From Eonycteris spelaea (taxonomy: Eukaryota > Chordata > Mammalia > Chiroptera > Pteropodidae), in assembly GCA_003508835.1 (NCBI GenBank), contig PUFA01000057.1, forward strand, positions 9,312,501-9,376,500: 64,000 bases of DNA. Direction: 5' to 3'. Position 1 is the first letter of the stretch. The number at the start of each line of letters is the position of its first letter. A program made the translations under genes and the position numbers. Positions 12,486 to 25,549 of this stretch are shown here, piece by piece. The notes beneath the pieces are model-generated. The model was given only the letters and a program-made list of their open reading frames with translations. It did not search any database and was not told the origin of the DNA.

Positions 12486-15400
12486 TGAAAGTCTTATACA
12501 AGTGATAAAAAGATCTGGCTCCCTTTGTATAGAATTTTGAATTTTAAATTTGGTCAGAAATAGTTTTAGTAAAATTGAGTAAAATTTGATATCTAAACCA
12601 TTTAAACAGTCTATTTGAAATATTTTTACTATATCATAGCTATTTCTTTATATGGTACAAAATTACACTTAAGAAAGGCCATTTGGTCAAACTACAAACT
12701 GTTAAATGTCTGCTTTAGTTTTTCTTACTGTTGGCCTTTGATTTATTTGTCTTCGATGTGTCAGTGTTTGGCTGATGAGTAATTGTCCGGTTACTGATAA
12801 CTTCTTGGAGTCAAGTGCAAACAAGTACTCAGTGTGAATAAAGCATTTTGTTTCTACAACTCAAAGAACCTGAATGTCGCTTCTTTTAATTTCAGCCAAT
12901 AAACTTGTCAGCCGCATTCAAAATGATTTTTGATTAGTGCAATCAGTAAACATGGAGTCTTTTCTGTGATTGCCACATTGATGAGGTAAATTGTCACTTG
13001 CGTTTTGGAGAAGCCTTGGTTTTGTGGGCCTTAGAGCTCTAGAAAAGGATAAGTTTATAAGACCAAAGGAAAAATTAACTCATTTTTCCTCTCTCGCCTG
13101 TACCTTTCTGAAGTGCAATTTACTATCTCGGAATTTTTTTTCTCCCTCTCAAATGGATCTTCTGTTAGAGCCATACAAATGAATATAATAAGTTTGTTTT
13201 ACCTTCTACTTCATAACTTATCAGCCAGGAAATATTTCTGCTTTATGAATACTTAAGAGCTATATAGTTTTGCTCAGAGCCACATGAAGAGATTGTTTAA
13301 AGGTAGCCTTGAAGTTTGTCTTTGATCCTTTTGATTTTTTTTTTTTGGATTGAAAGCAAGAAATGTTTTAATAATTATGTAATACAATTTTTTTAAGTCT
13401 GCAAGATGACTAGATTTTAACAAAGAACTATAGTATTCACATGTGCTAAGTCTGTTTATGTGAAAAAATAATGTTCTGGAGGTGAGAAATAGTAAAAGCA
13501 AAAGAGAGCGGGAAGTACCTAGCATACTAGAAGTGATAGAATAGGAACTTGTACCATTTTCTGGATACTTATAGGTGTATAGGTAGACAGACTTGAATGG
13601 TGCCCCTCTCCAAAAAAAAGCATTTATACTTAGTTAATTTTACATTCCAATTGTACTTAGAAGTATTGGTATGTTTTAATCTAACGTGTAGTATAATTTG
13701 AATCTAATGAATATGTATTCCTAATGATTCCCTGTACTTGTACTGTTCCTAGAGAAAATATACAAGCTTTCTTGCTGCTTTTGTTTTTCATAAAATATTA
13801 AATAAGTACTCAGGGAGGCTTTTCTAATGCAGATGTGTCTTTTTTTATTATCTTCATTCAATTTTAAATTTATTAGGGATCCTGTGTGGAAGCTTCTGTA
13901 AGTGCTTCCACATATGGGGAGTATGTATTCTTTAATGGTACACATATAAAAGAGATACCATAGAACCAGAATCATAGAATTAATCTTAATGATAAAAGGA
14001 TGTTTCAAGGGTGACAAAATGATACTGGGACATGTGAAGTATAGAGCTAGACAGGAGTCTGAATGAAATTCGTTGTATTTCTTTGACTTTTATTATATTA
14101 GCTAATTTTATATACGTAAAACACTAAAACAAAATACTTCTGTAACATTTTAACCAATTTTCACTAACCTAATATCTAAATAGACCAATGGACTTCAAGT
14201 TTAACAAAGTAGTGATACGAAAAGTAGCCCAAATATCAATTTCACTTTTTTATCCTATTGCTTTCTCATAAATGGTAGCTTACCAAAAATCATATAATGT
14301 GGTTAGGTAAGTATATCTTGAGTTTTTTTCATAGAAATAAGCCACACAGATGAAATGATGACTGTCTTCTAAGAATTTCTGGTTTATCTCATTATGATTT
14401 TGATAGTGTATAGTCTGTAGTAGTGATTCAGAAGTTATTCTGGGCCTAGACTAGTGATCCTTCTTCCCTGTTTTCTGTGGTGATTAGCTTCCTGAGTTTC
14501 CATTGCGGTTTAAATATCTAATGACCACCATGAAACCTCTTCAGCATTGTTCCTCAGTTTGACTGCTGCTAGTTTGGTTTTTAAGAGATAAAAGGGACTT
14601 AATTCAGATCAACTAGAGATGCCTTCTTTCTTTCAATTCAAAATGGGATTCTTCTCAGAAATAACTGTGATGAAGGCTTCCCCCTGTACCTTTCCAAGAG
14701 AGGTATCTCATGAGTTTGGCTGCCACTGACCAAGGAGCAGCAGACTGTGCTAGCTGCAGATGCCACTCTTCATGGCTGCTTCCCCAAGGGTAGTTTGTCC
14801 ATTTAGGAAACTACTTCTTCGTCTGGCATTGTCAGCTGGTCAAGGTACGAGGAAGCCCTGGGGCCAGAAGTAGCTAGTTGTTTCACTCTGGAATAATTAT
14901 GAGCAGCTAGGTACTTTACCCATTCCATATTCTCTTTCGTGGGAGCTTTTTAAAGAACAATCCTTTTTTTTTTTTTTTTAATGTAAACCAGATTGCATTT
15001 TTTTTTTTTTTTGGTCTAACCAGATAAGCTTTCATTTCTTCTTTCCTTTAGAGAGTAAATTTTGAAAAGCATGTTTCTAGCTTGTGTTTCCATTAAAAAT
15101 GTGAGCCTGAATACATTATAGTAAGCCTTGTTGTTCTTGGGTCTCACTAGTCCGGAGGGGGTTACTGTTCTCACACAGTGAACTCATTAGACAACTCCTG
15201 GAACCAGCTGTTTTATTTAGGTCACACACAGACCCTGCTGAAGGGTGGTTGAGTGACTCCAATACTAGAGACCTGACAGTTGATTGATACCAACCTACTA
15301 AGCTACTAACCACCCCTGCTGACTGTTTGTGGGTTTTCCTTTAATCCTGCTTACGTAGAGACTAGGCAGCCATTTAATTATTTGTTTCTTTACAGTTAGG

Positions 15401-15980
15401 TGTTGCTAATTTCAGTTTGTGTTAAGGGAAGAGGTTTGACTATCAGAAAACATAAAAAAGTGAATGGTCCTTTTATTCACATCTTTCCTGGCCTGTGTTG
15501 GAGAGATGTGTGCTCTGCTTTTTGTTATGATAGCTAGGCAGTCAGTGTTCTTTTCCAGTTTCACATTTAGGGAGAAAATTTTAGGGTTGCTTTTTAAGTT
15601 ACTATATGTTTACTTTGTGTTGATAGAAAAAACCTAAAATCCCTTCCTTTTACACAGCATTTAAAATATAAATGTAAAATATAACATATACCTTTATATA
15701 CATACATACACACACATACATGGCAAAAGAGAGAAATGGTTTTTAATGCGACAGTTACTAAAAGTGTTTTTGTTACCAAAAGAACAATATAAAATGAACA
15801 ATTTACTGACCCTGTTGTTTTCATATCTTTTACATTTCCATTGTTTTAATTATGTTAGTTTATTTAGTTTATATTGTCTCAATTTTTTTCAAAAATTTTT
15901 TACTACAAAATATGTGGGTAACTGAATAGTGATTACTTTTAAAAACTCCTCTGTTAAACTCTTCCCTGTTTGTCTTCCAG
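12486..15980 (+). other. XRN2: Probable XRN2 intron upstream of third-last coding exon
   Basis: This stretch ends at the acceptor TTGTCTTCCAG (15970-15980) of an XRN2 exon, so at least its right part is XRN2 intron. I found no further exon here. Earlier XRN2 exons probably lie to the left of the window or were too short to see. It contains poly-T runs near 14966-15012 and a CA/TA-rich patch near 15690-15720. No other repeat is obvious. Confidence 0.5.
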
Positions 15981-16043
15981 ATATGAGGCCCCAGGATTCC
16001 TGCGAGGTCCTCCTCCTCTTTTCCAGCAGCAAAGATTTGACAG
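15981..16043 (+). CDS. XRN2: XRN2, third-last coding exon
   Basis: XRN2 is the nuclear 5'-3' exoribonuclease that degrades uncapped RNA, trims rRNA and snoRNA precursors, and drives torpedo termination of RNA polymerase II. This 63-base exon lies between a pyrimidine-rich acceptor (TTGTCTTCCAG) and a donor (CAG|GTAATA). The first base completes a codon from the previous exon. It then encodes YEAPGFLRGPPPLFQQQRFD plus two bases of an Arg codon finished by the next exon. The Gly/Pro/Gln-rich, unstructured composition is that of the XRN2 C-terminal tail, well after the catalytic XRN domain, which is not in the window. The identification rests on the tail spelled out by the three exons together and on the neighbour NKX2-4. 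Confidence 0.87.
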
Positions 16044-19000
16044 GTAATAAGCAAACATCACTTTTAAATACTTTTCCACATCAACATTTGAGGTTTGGGC
16101 TTTTTCCATCGTTTGAAATATACTTCCTTCCCCCTAAACAGTTTCTCTTGGGCCTGTCCTTTAGGAAAATAGATGGTTAACACCTTGAAGTAAAAGGCTC
16201 GTGTTTATATACTCTTCTGCTTTTCTTGGTTCTTGGCCTTTATTTTATTGAAGCTTTTGAGGTGCCCTGAAAAATGCAACACAGAGAGCTTAAAATTGTA
16301 TTAGGTTTTGGTAAGGCTAAACAAATTTCTTTTTAGAAGAGTTGTGCAGCTTAATGAGGCATAACTAATGGTGTTCCATTTATCATTTCTGTGCTGGCAA
16401 CACAGCATTAGTACAGACCGACCATTGATTCTTGCTGCAAACCTCTTGAAGTCCTAATCAGCTTCTTTGGTACAACTTTTTCAGGACTGACAAGCCTATT
16501 GTAGGGCAGTGTCACTGTAGGTCAGTAGTTATTAGTTGCCAGTGAAAACAGTTTCTTTAACTACTTAAGACTGAACTGAATTAAACGCAGAGGGGACTCA
16601 GTAGAGGATTATGGGATCTGCAGTCTAATAAGTACCACGGACTAGGAAGGATGTGACATGGTTTAATAACAAGAGATGTTTGACATGTGTTCTTTCATTG
16701 ATAAGTTGTATGCTTCTAAGTCAGGTGGTCTCTGCACAACAAGACAGCTAGGCATGCTATGAATAATTATATTAACATCTGTAGAATGATTTTTTTAAGA
16801 GACAGCTTTAAAATCTATCATTTTACGCTGGTTTTGCCAGCCTTAGTTAGTGATAAAGTGAATTAAGCCCATCATGTAAGGCTTCCTTTTTTGCCTTTCC
16901 AGTTCTAATCTGTTTTGTTTCCCTCTCTAGCATTTTAGCAGTCTGAACTGTTCACATCTGAAATGAACAAAGTGTTGTTATGTACAGGATTTTAAATGAT
17001 GCTCCCTTTTTAAGAAAACTTTGTTCAGAGACTCCAAAACGTCATTATTTTCTTCAAAAGATAAAAGAAATTATGTGATTCAATTGTTTATTAATAGTAT
17101 CAACTATTTAGTGCAAGCTGCATTTTAAACTTAAGACAATTGATAATGCCTGTGTTTTGTTTCAATATAAGTGCTCAAAGCACATCATATGTACTACTTC
17201 AGCATCCTCAGACTAGCACAATTTCCAAACAGAAATTAAATGAGTACAGGTAATTTTTTTCTAATTTATGTATTATCATTAGAGCTGATATTTTAAATAA
17301 CTGTCCTGTCTACATTACTTTTGTCAAATTTGATTTTAAGACTTGGTTTCCCACTTGGTTGCTTTCTCCTTAATTATTAATAATTGCTGACATTGATCAT
17401 CTGCTTACAGAGTGTCAACACTGTGCATAACATGGTTTTAGAAACATGATTTTGTTTATTCCTCCTAGCAACCTTTAAAGTAGATGTTATTTTTACAGAA
17501 GAGGAAACTAAGGCACACAGAAGTTTAGTAGCTTATCAGTACCATTCTTACTACTAAGAAACTTTTCACTTGAACATAACTCATCAGAATAGTTACTTGG
17601 AAAATAACGTTATGGTAAAGCCATAGGGACTTCAAAGGATGTAAAGGATCTACAAAGGATTTTTTCCCAATAGCTTTCCTTTCCTTTGCACATTAAAAGT
17701 TTTTCTAAGATCATCACCATTGTCCTGACTTTTGTTCTGGCCTAGACAAGTATTGGTATTATCCTGACTGACTTTTTGAACCCAGCCAATTAAGGACAAG
17801 TTTTGTGGGACATTTTTGGTTTAGTTTTAGTCAAAACTTAAAATCATGCCTTGAAAGTTCAATGTGAGCATAATAGAATTCTGTCTTATGTCTTAAAATC
17901 ATGGTCATTTAAGAAGTACACCATTTATTCATAAAACTGGCTATTCTAAATTTCTCCATTAGCCTATTAACAAATACAGTACACCACTCATTTCTGTAGC
18001 ACTTGTCATTCTGACTATTCCGACCTTAGACATAGAGGAGAAAATATAAGCTGAAGTCACTTTGACTTTGCTGAGATGTCACAACTAGTAAGTAGTAAAT
18101 TCTTACTAGAACCAGGTATTACTAATTCTAAGTTCAGTACTTTTCTACTGCACTATTTTGAATTTTTGGTTGGGAACCCCATAAAAAAGAAAATTTTGAA
18201 TATTCCTTTTTTCTAAACTGTACCATTTTTGAATTGTTTCCTATTTTGAAATAGTATTTATAATTCATATATCATTTAACTTAAAAATACAACAGGAACA
18301 TCCTCCCCCTTGCTTCCCCACACAAAGACAACCTGTGTTAACAGTGTTAATGTTATGCATAGATGTTCAGCATTTGAATCCTCTATATCACTTGAGTTCT
18401 GCCCATTATTTGTGTTCTTGCCAATTGAGGGTTTCTTTTTCCTGGCCATATTCAAGGTGGCCATTTAGTTTTTAACTTATGGGTGTTAAGCTCAGTTAGT
18501 TTTTGAAAAATCTTAAAAACTAATTTGCCGTATGAATAAATTAAAGACACCTAAATTGGTAGTAGTTCATATTGCCAGCTGCTTTCAAAAACAGTAATTT
18601 AGAAACTTAATATTGTTGCTATCCATGATGTCAAATGCCTCAAATAAGTTGCCTCAATTGATAGCTGCTAATTTAAAAAAGTTAAAATGTATTGACCTCA
18701 ATGCTTGCATCCCGATTTAAAATATATTTTCCAAGGCAATTTTCATTTTGTAAGTATTTATAAATTAATATAATTAATATAGAAATATGATAAACTTGTG
18801 GAACATTCAGGCCTTTCTGCCTATAAAGAGCAGAGGGAAAGTACATGTCCCTCTACTTTGTTCTTTCTGTTTAATTTAAATTATTTTATAAAAATTATCT
18901 TTGTCAAAACATTTAAAGCAATCATTTCAAACAAAAAGGAGCACTTTGTGTTTAAACAGTGGCTTTGTTTCTAATCTATTTTTAGAACATAAAATATACA

Positions 19001-20721
19001 TTATAAAATTATATTTATAATGTATATTATCTATGCCAGCAGATTTTCCTGTAACTCAGTTGAGTGGATTTTATTATTGGAAAATTGAAAAGAAAAATTG
19101 ATCACAGTTAATACAATGTGTGAGTTCATTTTTGGCCAGTGATTTTTGTGTTAATGGCCTAGTTTTGTTGAGCCTTTTTGGTACAGCACAAATCTTAACC
19201 CTCACTCCTACAGAGACCAGAAGAGACCATTCCTGTCTCAGCACACAGAGTTGTCATTGCTAAACAGATGAGGCATTCTTGCTAAAATATATTTGTACTA
19301 ATAATGAACCTGGAAAATAAGAGGTCTGAACATATTCTTTCTGAAATATAGATTTTTTTAAATTTTATTTTGATTCTCTAACAGCAAATTATATTTTAGA
19401 AGTCAGGCTTCAACAATAACTGAAGAATAGCATTGCTTTTCTAGAGTTCTTCAGAGAGAGCTGTTCTTTAAGCCATCACACAAAAATAATCATCTTTGGG
19501 GTTTTTTTTGTTTGTTTTGTTTGTTTTTGTTTTTTTTTTTTAAAAGCCAAGCTCCAAGTGAAGGGAAGAGAGTGGGGATGTCTAGAAGATGGACTCAGGC
19601 TTGAATAACTATGGGAAGAATACATTACCCAATGAGCCCAACTTTGCCCTCCCCCCAAGATCTAGGAAGTGAAATTCATATGCTGATACAGTAAAAGCTA
19701 ATACCAGCTAGTCAGTGCTTTAGCAAACTTTGTTTTATTGTAATTCCTCCTAACATCTTTGATGGCCCCAAAGCTTCTAATGTTAAAATATACTGGAGAA
19801 TTTTGCTTCTGCTTATTATTTGTGGTAACTGTTTTATAAAATTGAAGTTGAAGATATGCCTCAAGGAGAAACCTGTGTCTTAAATGGTGATTGCCTTTAG
19901 GTGTCTTTGCTACATTGTTTATGTGACAGTTTTAAATTATGATTTCATACCTCATACCTGTTGCTTTGTATCTGCAAAGTTAAAAAAGTGCTTGAAGACA
20001 TTAAAACATTTCTTTTGGCTAGTAATGTGGGCTGGCAAACTGGGTTATAATAGCTGTTGAATCTGTGTTCTCATGTAAACTGTACACCAAATGCCAGTCA
20101 GTCCATGCCAATTAGTGCTCATGTTGCTAGGTCACCGTGGTCAATTCAAAGCTGCATCAATAGAACTTGAAAAGGTTTCCTCCGATCAGACCTTCTGACA
20201 TATTGAGCAGAATAATGGATGGGAAAAAAAATAGCCAAGTCCCCTTCCCTAGATTCAAAATACTCAGCAGTAAGAATTCATTTGCAACCTGCAATTAACT
20301 AGAAAGAATGGACTCCAAGAATGAGTCTGGACATTTTTTAAAATAAAGCCTCATTCTCCTGTCTTGTACATATTTACTCTTTGGATAGCATCTTAAATGT
20401 AGCCAACTTGGAGATCTTGGGTCCAATCTTTATGTGACTAAAAGGAAATTTCACAATTGAAAATGAGCAAAATGTTTTTTTTAAGTCAGACCTTTCTAAA
20501 TCGAGTTTTAAACATCCTTTTTAATAAATGCTGCCACCTCATGAAACATATTAGACTACACTGGATATGTGGCATATAAAAGCTACTCTGATACTATGTA
20601 TCTCATATGACAAATGCAGCAAAATTGGATTATTTTAAAATTGAGGTGAGACCTATCGGTTTTAGGCTTTGGACTATATAACATGCCTGACTTCTAATGC
20701 ATACATGATGTTTTTCCACAG
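16044..20721 (+). other. XRN2: XRN2 intron between third-last and penultimate coding exons
   Basis: The intron is bounded by GTAATA and TTTTTCCACAG. It is 4678 bases long and mostly unique AT-rich sequence. It contains a MIR fossil at about 17400-17545, a GTTT-rich microsatellite at about 19501-19540 and an AT-rich near-palindrome at about 18990-19030 (ATATACATTATAAAATTATATTTATAATGTATAT). No small-RNA gene was recognised. Confidence 0.8.
17398..17545 (-). repeat. MIR SINE fossil, minus orientation
   Basis: The + strand shows the antisense MIR order: CTTACAGAGTGTCAACACTGTGC, then TTTATTCCTCCTAGCAACC, then the hallmark ACAGAAGAGGAAACTAAGGCACACAGA. It lies within an XRN2 intron. Confidence 0.8.
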
Positions 20722-20860
20722 AGGCGTTGTGGCTGAACCTCTGCTGCCATGGAACCGTATGCTCCAAACCCAAAATGCAGCCTTCCAGCCAAACCAGTAC
20801 CAGATGCTAGCTGGACCTGGCGGATATCCACCCAGACGTGATGATCGTGGAGGGAGACAG
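20722..20860 (+). CDS. XRN2: XRN2, penultimate coding exon
   Basis: This 139-base exon has acceptor TTTTTCCACAG and donor CAG|GTGATA. Its first base completes the Arg codon begun in the previous exon (FD-R-GVV), and it ends exactly on a codon, GGRQ. The peptide includes LLPWNRMLQTQNAAFQPNQY and continues into GGYPPRRDDRGGRQ, a signature of vertebrate XRN2 C-termini. The arginine/glycine-rich end suggests a disordered, possibly RNA-contacting or methylated tail; that role is inference. The apparent Met at 20669 in the same frame is intronic and is not a start. Confidence 0.92.
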
Positions 20861-23367
20861 GTGATACAATATGGGCTATGGAATGAAAAGCATACAGCTC
20901 ACTTTGTACTTAGCCATGCCTCTCAGGACTCCTTATTTTCTTAAAAATATTTTTGGAAAAGATATTGGTAAGTAGCTCAGCTGAACTTGGGTCCCTCATT
21001 AAAAATGTAGTATATAGGGTGGTAAGTATCTGCCTCACTAAATAGGTTATATCTTGAAGATGCTGAAGAATTTCCAGACAAAAAGCCCTTTTAATCATAG
21101 CGGTTAGTGATATTTAGCATAAATGTGGTCAGTCACCAAAAGAAATTGTTTATCCTTTAAAGATACTGCTTTTTGCTTTAATACAAAGAGATCTCTGATA
21201 ATAGATGATAAATTCCTAGAAGCTGAAAGCAGGAATCAACCTTTTCAGTTGTTAGCTATATTCATCTTCTGTCTTGATTCTTGTATCTCTCCTCATGGAA
21301 AGAAATCTCTCCTTCATTAAAAAAAAAAGTCCATATAATTTTCTACCAAATTTAAACACCTTAACTCCTAGACAGATTTAGTTAGTCATAAGCTTCATGT
21401 CTTTCTCTTTATAGCTTTCCTTTTTAGCAATATTTAAGACTGTGGTTTATTTGTTTCATTCTCTTTGTCCCCTAGTCATTTGACACTCTTATCTAGTATT
21501 TACATACTCTTTAATCAAATCCTTGTCAGAGAACAGGATTGGAATTCTGTAATTCAGAGTGTGTGGTGTATGTGGAGTTTGGGCACCTGCAGTGATGTGA
21601 AGTAGTTTTAAATTGCTTACCTGGTGTTGGCCTACAGGCCTTTTTCAGTGCTTTAAATATTAATTTTGTAACTCAAGTACTTGCTATATAACCCTTGTTC
21701 TGACAGCTAAGAAAAATAAGAAAAATCTTCTGATAGCTAGAAAAAAATTTTTACACTTTTTTTTAGTCATCCAAGTCTCTTTTCACTTCACAAGAAAATA
21801 ATCATTTTGTCTTCTGAGAAGTTTTTGTTACAGTTCATTAGAATCAGTTCATAGAATTTTGCTTTGAATGCTGTCAGCCCAAGACCTCTAGGTATCATAT
21901 CATAGATTGAGACTGTTTATGCTAGTAAAGTCAATGATACTAGGCAATATAAATAATGAGTATTATTGAAATGAGGACATACTTATAACTAGAAGACACA
22001 TTGGAGAATGTTTAGTTCAGTCACTTTATTTCCCCAGTTAGGGACTAAAACCCTAAAACACTTGCAGTTTGGCTGCAGAGCTGGGGACATCTGTATTTCT
22101 GACCCAGTTTATTGTCTTTCCTGTCTCCTTCAGAGATCTTTCCTTTAAAGGAGCTCTCTGCTATTAAAAAAGGTGACATTCTTAGTCTCATAGGAATATA
22201 AAAACCAGTTGTAAATTTATAATTCTTCTAGGACCTTTTGGAAATATATTTCTTTTTCTCAATCTCTTTTTCCACTGATTTTTATGAAATCACAGTTTTT
22301 GAAGCACCGTTAAATTGTAACAGTTCATTGTTAAAATATAATTATGATTTCACTATAGTTTTAGTGGTTTATATGACTTAAACAAGGCTTTAGTCTAAAT
22401 TGTATCTTTGAAGGGCCTGTACACAATCAATTTAATTTAAACCAGAGGCCCTAACAACCCTCCCCACTCCCTACCCCTCAGTTTATGGCCTGTTAGGAAC
22501 CGGCGCTGCGCTGCAGGAGATGAGCAGCAGGTGAGCTAGTGAAGCTTCATCTATATTGGCAGCTGCTCCCCAGCACGCTCACATCACCACCTCAGCTCCA
22601 CCTCAGATCATCAGACATTAGATTCTCATAGGAGCACCAGTCCCTGGTACCGAAAAGGTTGGGGACCACTGATTTAAACTACTGAAGTACTCTGAGAGAC
22701 AACCTGAGGCAGGGTCCATTTTAGAATCCTGGAAGCCTAGAAAGAGAATTGTGATGGAAGAGGTGTCAAATTTCTCTTATGTTGTACATAAATATTATTT
22801 GTAAGCTCACTAAGTTACGTAATGAATGCCACCAGTAATTGATTATGTAATAACCTATGTGTTACTTAATATTCTAGTGTTTTTAGCTAAACAACAAAAA
22901 AAATCTAAAAGTAATAGTTAATCAGGCTTTAACTGACTCAGCAAGCTCACGCCTTGATTAAGCAAACTGACTTTCCTAGTGTGATGTGTCTAAAGATGAT
23001 GTAAGCACCTTACCACAATATGGCTTGCTGGAGGTGGTAGGGAATATTGAGAACCACAAGTGTTTTTACACAAAACATTGTAACTATAGTTCATTTGTGT
23101 GTATTTTAAGGAACTTCTTAATTGCCTGGTCAGGTTTATTTGGTTAGTTGTCAGTAACAGCATTCGTGCTAGTGTCCCACTTTGTAGCAAGCTTTGTGTA
23201 AAGCTGTGGACCAAAAGCACCTATGTATTTATGGAGGCTTTCCATGTGATATACCTTTAAGACATATTTACCTTCTTGATGGTGTGTTTTTCCATTGAGG
23301 TATAAAATTAATTTCTTTGCAGGAGTGTTCGTCCAGAAAATAAACTCTTGCATTTTTTTTCCCCCAG
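20861..23367 (+). other. XRN2: Last XRN2 intron
   Basis: The intron is bounded by GTGATA and CATTTTTTTTCCCCCAG, and is 2507 bases long. It is mostly unique and AT-rich, except for the MER1-like transposon at 22443-22671. Splicing across it joins Gln to Gly with no change of phase. Confidence 0.85.
22443..22671 (-). mobile_element. MER1-like hAT-Charlie non-autonomous DNA transposon
   Basis: This 229-base element has inverted ends (CAGAGGCCCTAACAACC on the left; CAGTGGTCCCCAACC as the reverse complement of the right) and internal text GGCCTGTTAGGAACCGG and TTAGATTCTCATAGGAGC, typical of MER1. It is flanked by a perfect 8-bp target duplication ATTTAAAC at 22435-22442 and 22672-22679, the length expected of hAT transposition. 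It is a non-coding fossil inside an XRN2 intron. The strand assignment is uncertain. Confidence 0.85.
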
Positions 23368-23433
23368 GGATATCCCAGAGAAGGAAGAAAATACCCTTTG
23401 CCACCACCCTCAGGAAGATACAGTTGGAATTAG
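23368..23433 (+). CDS. XRN2: XRN2, terminal coding exon
   Basis: The acceptor TTTTTTCCCCCAG ends at 23367. The exon is in phase 0 and encodes GYPREGRKYPLPPPSGRYSWN followed by TAG at 23431-23433. Joined to the previous exon this gives GGRQ-GYPREGRK and on through the extreme C-terminus, which I recognise as XRN2. In this family the basic GYPREGRKYPLPPPSGRY end is strongly conserved, and the residue before the final Trp varies (here Ser). The stop is the only gene end on the + strand before NKX2-4. Confidence 0.93.
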   Translation, partial: GYPREGRKYPLPPPSGRYSWN

Positions 23434-25310
23434 GCTTTTGTAAAGCTTTCCCAGATCCTTTCATCATTCTACAGTTTTATGCTATTTGCGAAAAGATTTT
23501 TTTCTCAAGTAGTAGTTTTTAAGAAAACTACAGTACTTTGTGTATTTCTTTTAACTGTGTATATTTCTACTAATCTGATCTCACTGTTTTATGTTGCTTT
23601 CCAAAGATGTGTATTGCATAATATGGTGGATCTGAATTTATTATTGCTTATAAATCACTTTGATGGAATAGGAATACTGGTTTTTCATTATGGTTAAAAT
23701 CAAACCAGCCGTGGATTTCAAAACAATGTATTCTAGATCATTTAAGATCCATGCTGATTTTTAATGCACAAGAATTAGGTGTGAACTCTTGAGCTATAAC
23801 TCCCAGCCAACCAGAGTATATATTGTTCAGTATTTCTTTGGAAACATTTCACTAATGTACTTGTCTTATGGAAATTTATGGACTTTAGTAAAAAAAAAAA
23901 AAAAAGTTTAACACTCTGGTCTCCTGTGTTCTTATTTATTTGCAGTATTTCAACTTTGAAAATCTTGGCCAAGCATGTTGCTTTTTTTTCATCAATTTTT
24001 CAGAAAACAATTCATTTCTATAATTTGATGTCAAAAGAAAAATCCGTGATATTAAAAAGATACGCTCAACAAAACAACTCAACTAACCCACATATTAGTA
24101 TGTCTGTCAGCTACTGGTTTGGCAACTATACAATCTTTATGAGAATACATTATTTACATTTTACAAGTTTCATGTAGACTCCAGCTTTAAAGACTTAAAA
24201 ATCTTTAAGGAAAGTGAAAAGTTCAATTCATAGCTAAATAATCTATGTTCCTTAGCATATATTTTGCATTGTTTCATAATAGATTCCAATTTGTACTCAT
24301 TTTTTGTTGTTGTTGCTACTAAGCATACTATATCTCCTTAAATTTATACCTGGAGTTCACACACCACCACTTTCATATGCATTTTCATATGATTGCCCCA
24401 ACAAATTTAGACACATGTAAAGACTGCTGCTTTGTTTCCTTCTTTCCATTCTAGCCCAAGACTATAAAATTTCTTTGACCTTCTGACTTAGAACATTTGT
24501 TCAATATTCAGCTAAGGCACACTTGTTAATCTTAGTCTATGTGTAAAAAAAATACCACCTTAACCTTAATAGGAAGGTATTTTGAAACTATTGATTTTGT
24601 TGCTGGGGATGGGTAAATAGACCAGGATCCTTTATTGTTGAGAAAAAGAGTCTCTCCACTGGGAATTAACAACACAACCATTATATATTACTTCACAATA
24701 CATTAAAATGATAATATCTTCTGTTAAATTACTCTATCTTCCAAATATTAAAAATGTGTAGCCACTTGAATCAAATATTGCATATTCCACAGAAGCCCAT
24801 ATAAATGTCTTACTATGTATAGCTTCTAGCCACCCAAAGCCCACACTTGTACACACTTGTACAGAACCTATATTTTCTCAGATCTTTAGTTCTGATTTAC
24901 TTTAGTTTTGTTTCAAGCTATCGTGTGTCTAAAGTAATTGTTTTGATTAGGATTTTTTCACAATTACATGTTACCTTTCAAAACAAATTTGAAGATTAAA
25001 GTGGTGTTTTGAAGACGCCTAAACAAAAAACCTGATGAAAAAAATGAAGGGGACTGGATTCCCTCTTAACAGGTGGTGTGCCTTTGAAGGACATCTGCCA
25101 GCTAGCTGAACCCTTACTTCCTGGTCTCCATTCCTTGAACCCTTGCTTGCTTTTCTCCTTATACTGCCTCCATCTCTTTACAACTCCGCCCCATGTTTGA
25201 ATGCACTAGAAAAATGTCCTGTTATTTCAATAAGCCAAAAGAAAGCTTTTTAGAACTTTAAATGCAATTTAAAGCCATAAATATCCCCTCCGTATTCGGA
25301 TGTAAATAAA
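23434..25310 (+). other. XRN2: XRN2 3' UTR and 3' flank
   Basis: The transcript end cannot be fixed by eye. No AATAAA follows the stop until 25305-25310 (TGTAAATAAAG). The nearer variant ATTAAA occurs at 24051-24056, and a run of 15 A at about 23889-23903 follows TTTAGT. A short 3' UTR using a variant signal is as likely as a 1.9-kb one. The sequence is AT-rich and free of recognised repeats. A TTAAGTG word, an NK2-type site, occurs just beyond at 25358-25364. Confidence 0.5.
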
Positions 25311-25549
25311 GTTATGGGGCAATTTAAAACTATTAATTGTATTCCATTATGTTATCTTTAAGTGGGGCAAAGTTTTTCAGGGTCTCCTATTAAAGATTCT
25401 TTAAAATCTTAGAACCTGGAAATGGTAGATCTTTATTGTGGCACTAAGGGCCCTTAATGAGCTGTTGTCTTTCCTTTAAAGATCAAATGAGGTAATGCAC
25501 ATTAAAGTACAAAGCCATCTACGATTGACTATTAGATTGCCATTTAGCA

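Noticed and set aside
20669..20944. 91-residue + frame as a separate small protein
   Set aside because: Its middle is the XRN2 penultimate exon (20722-20860); the Met and the tail are intronic.
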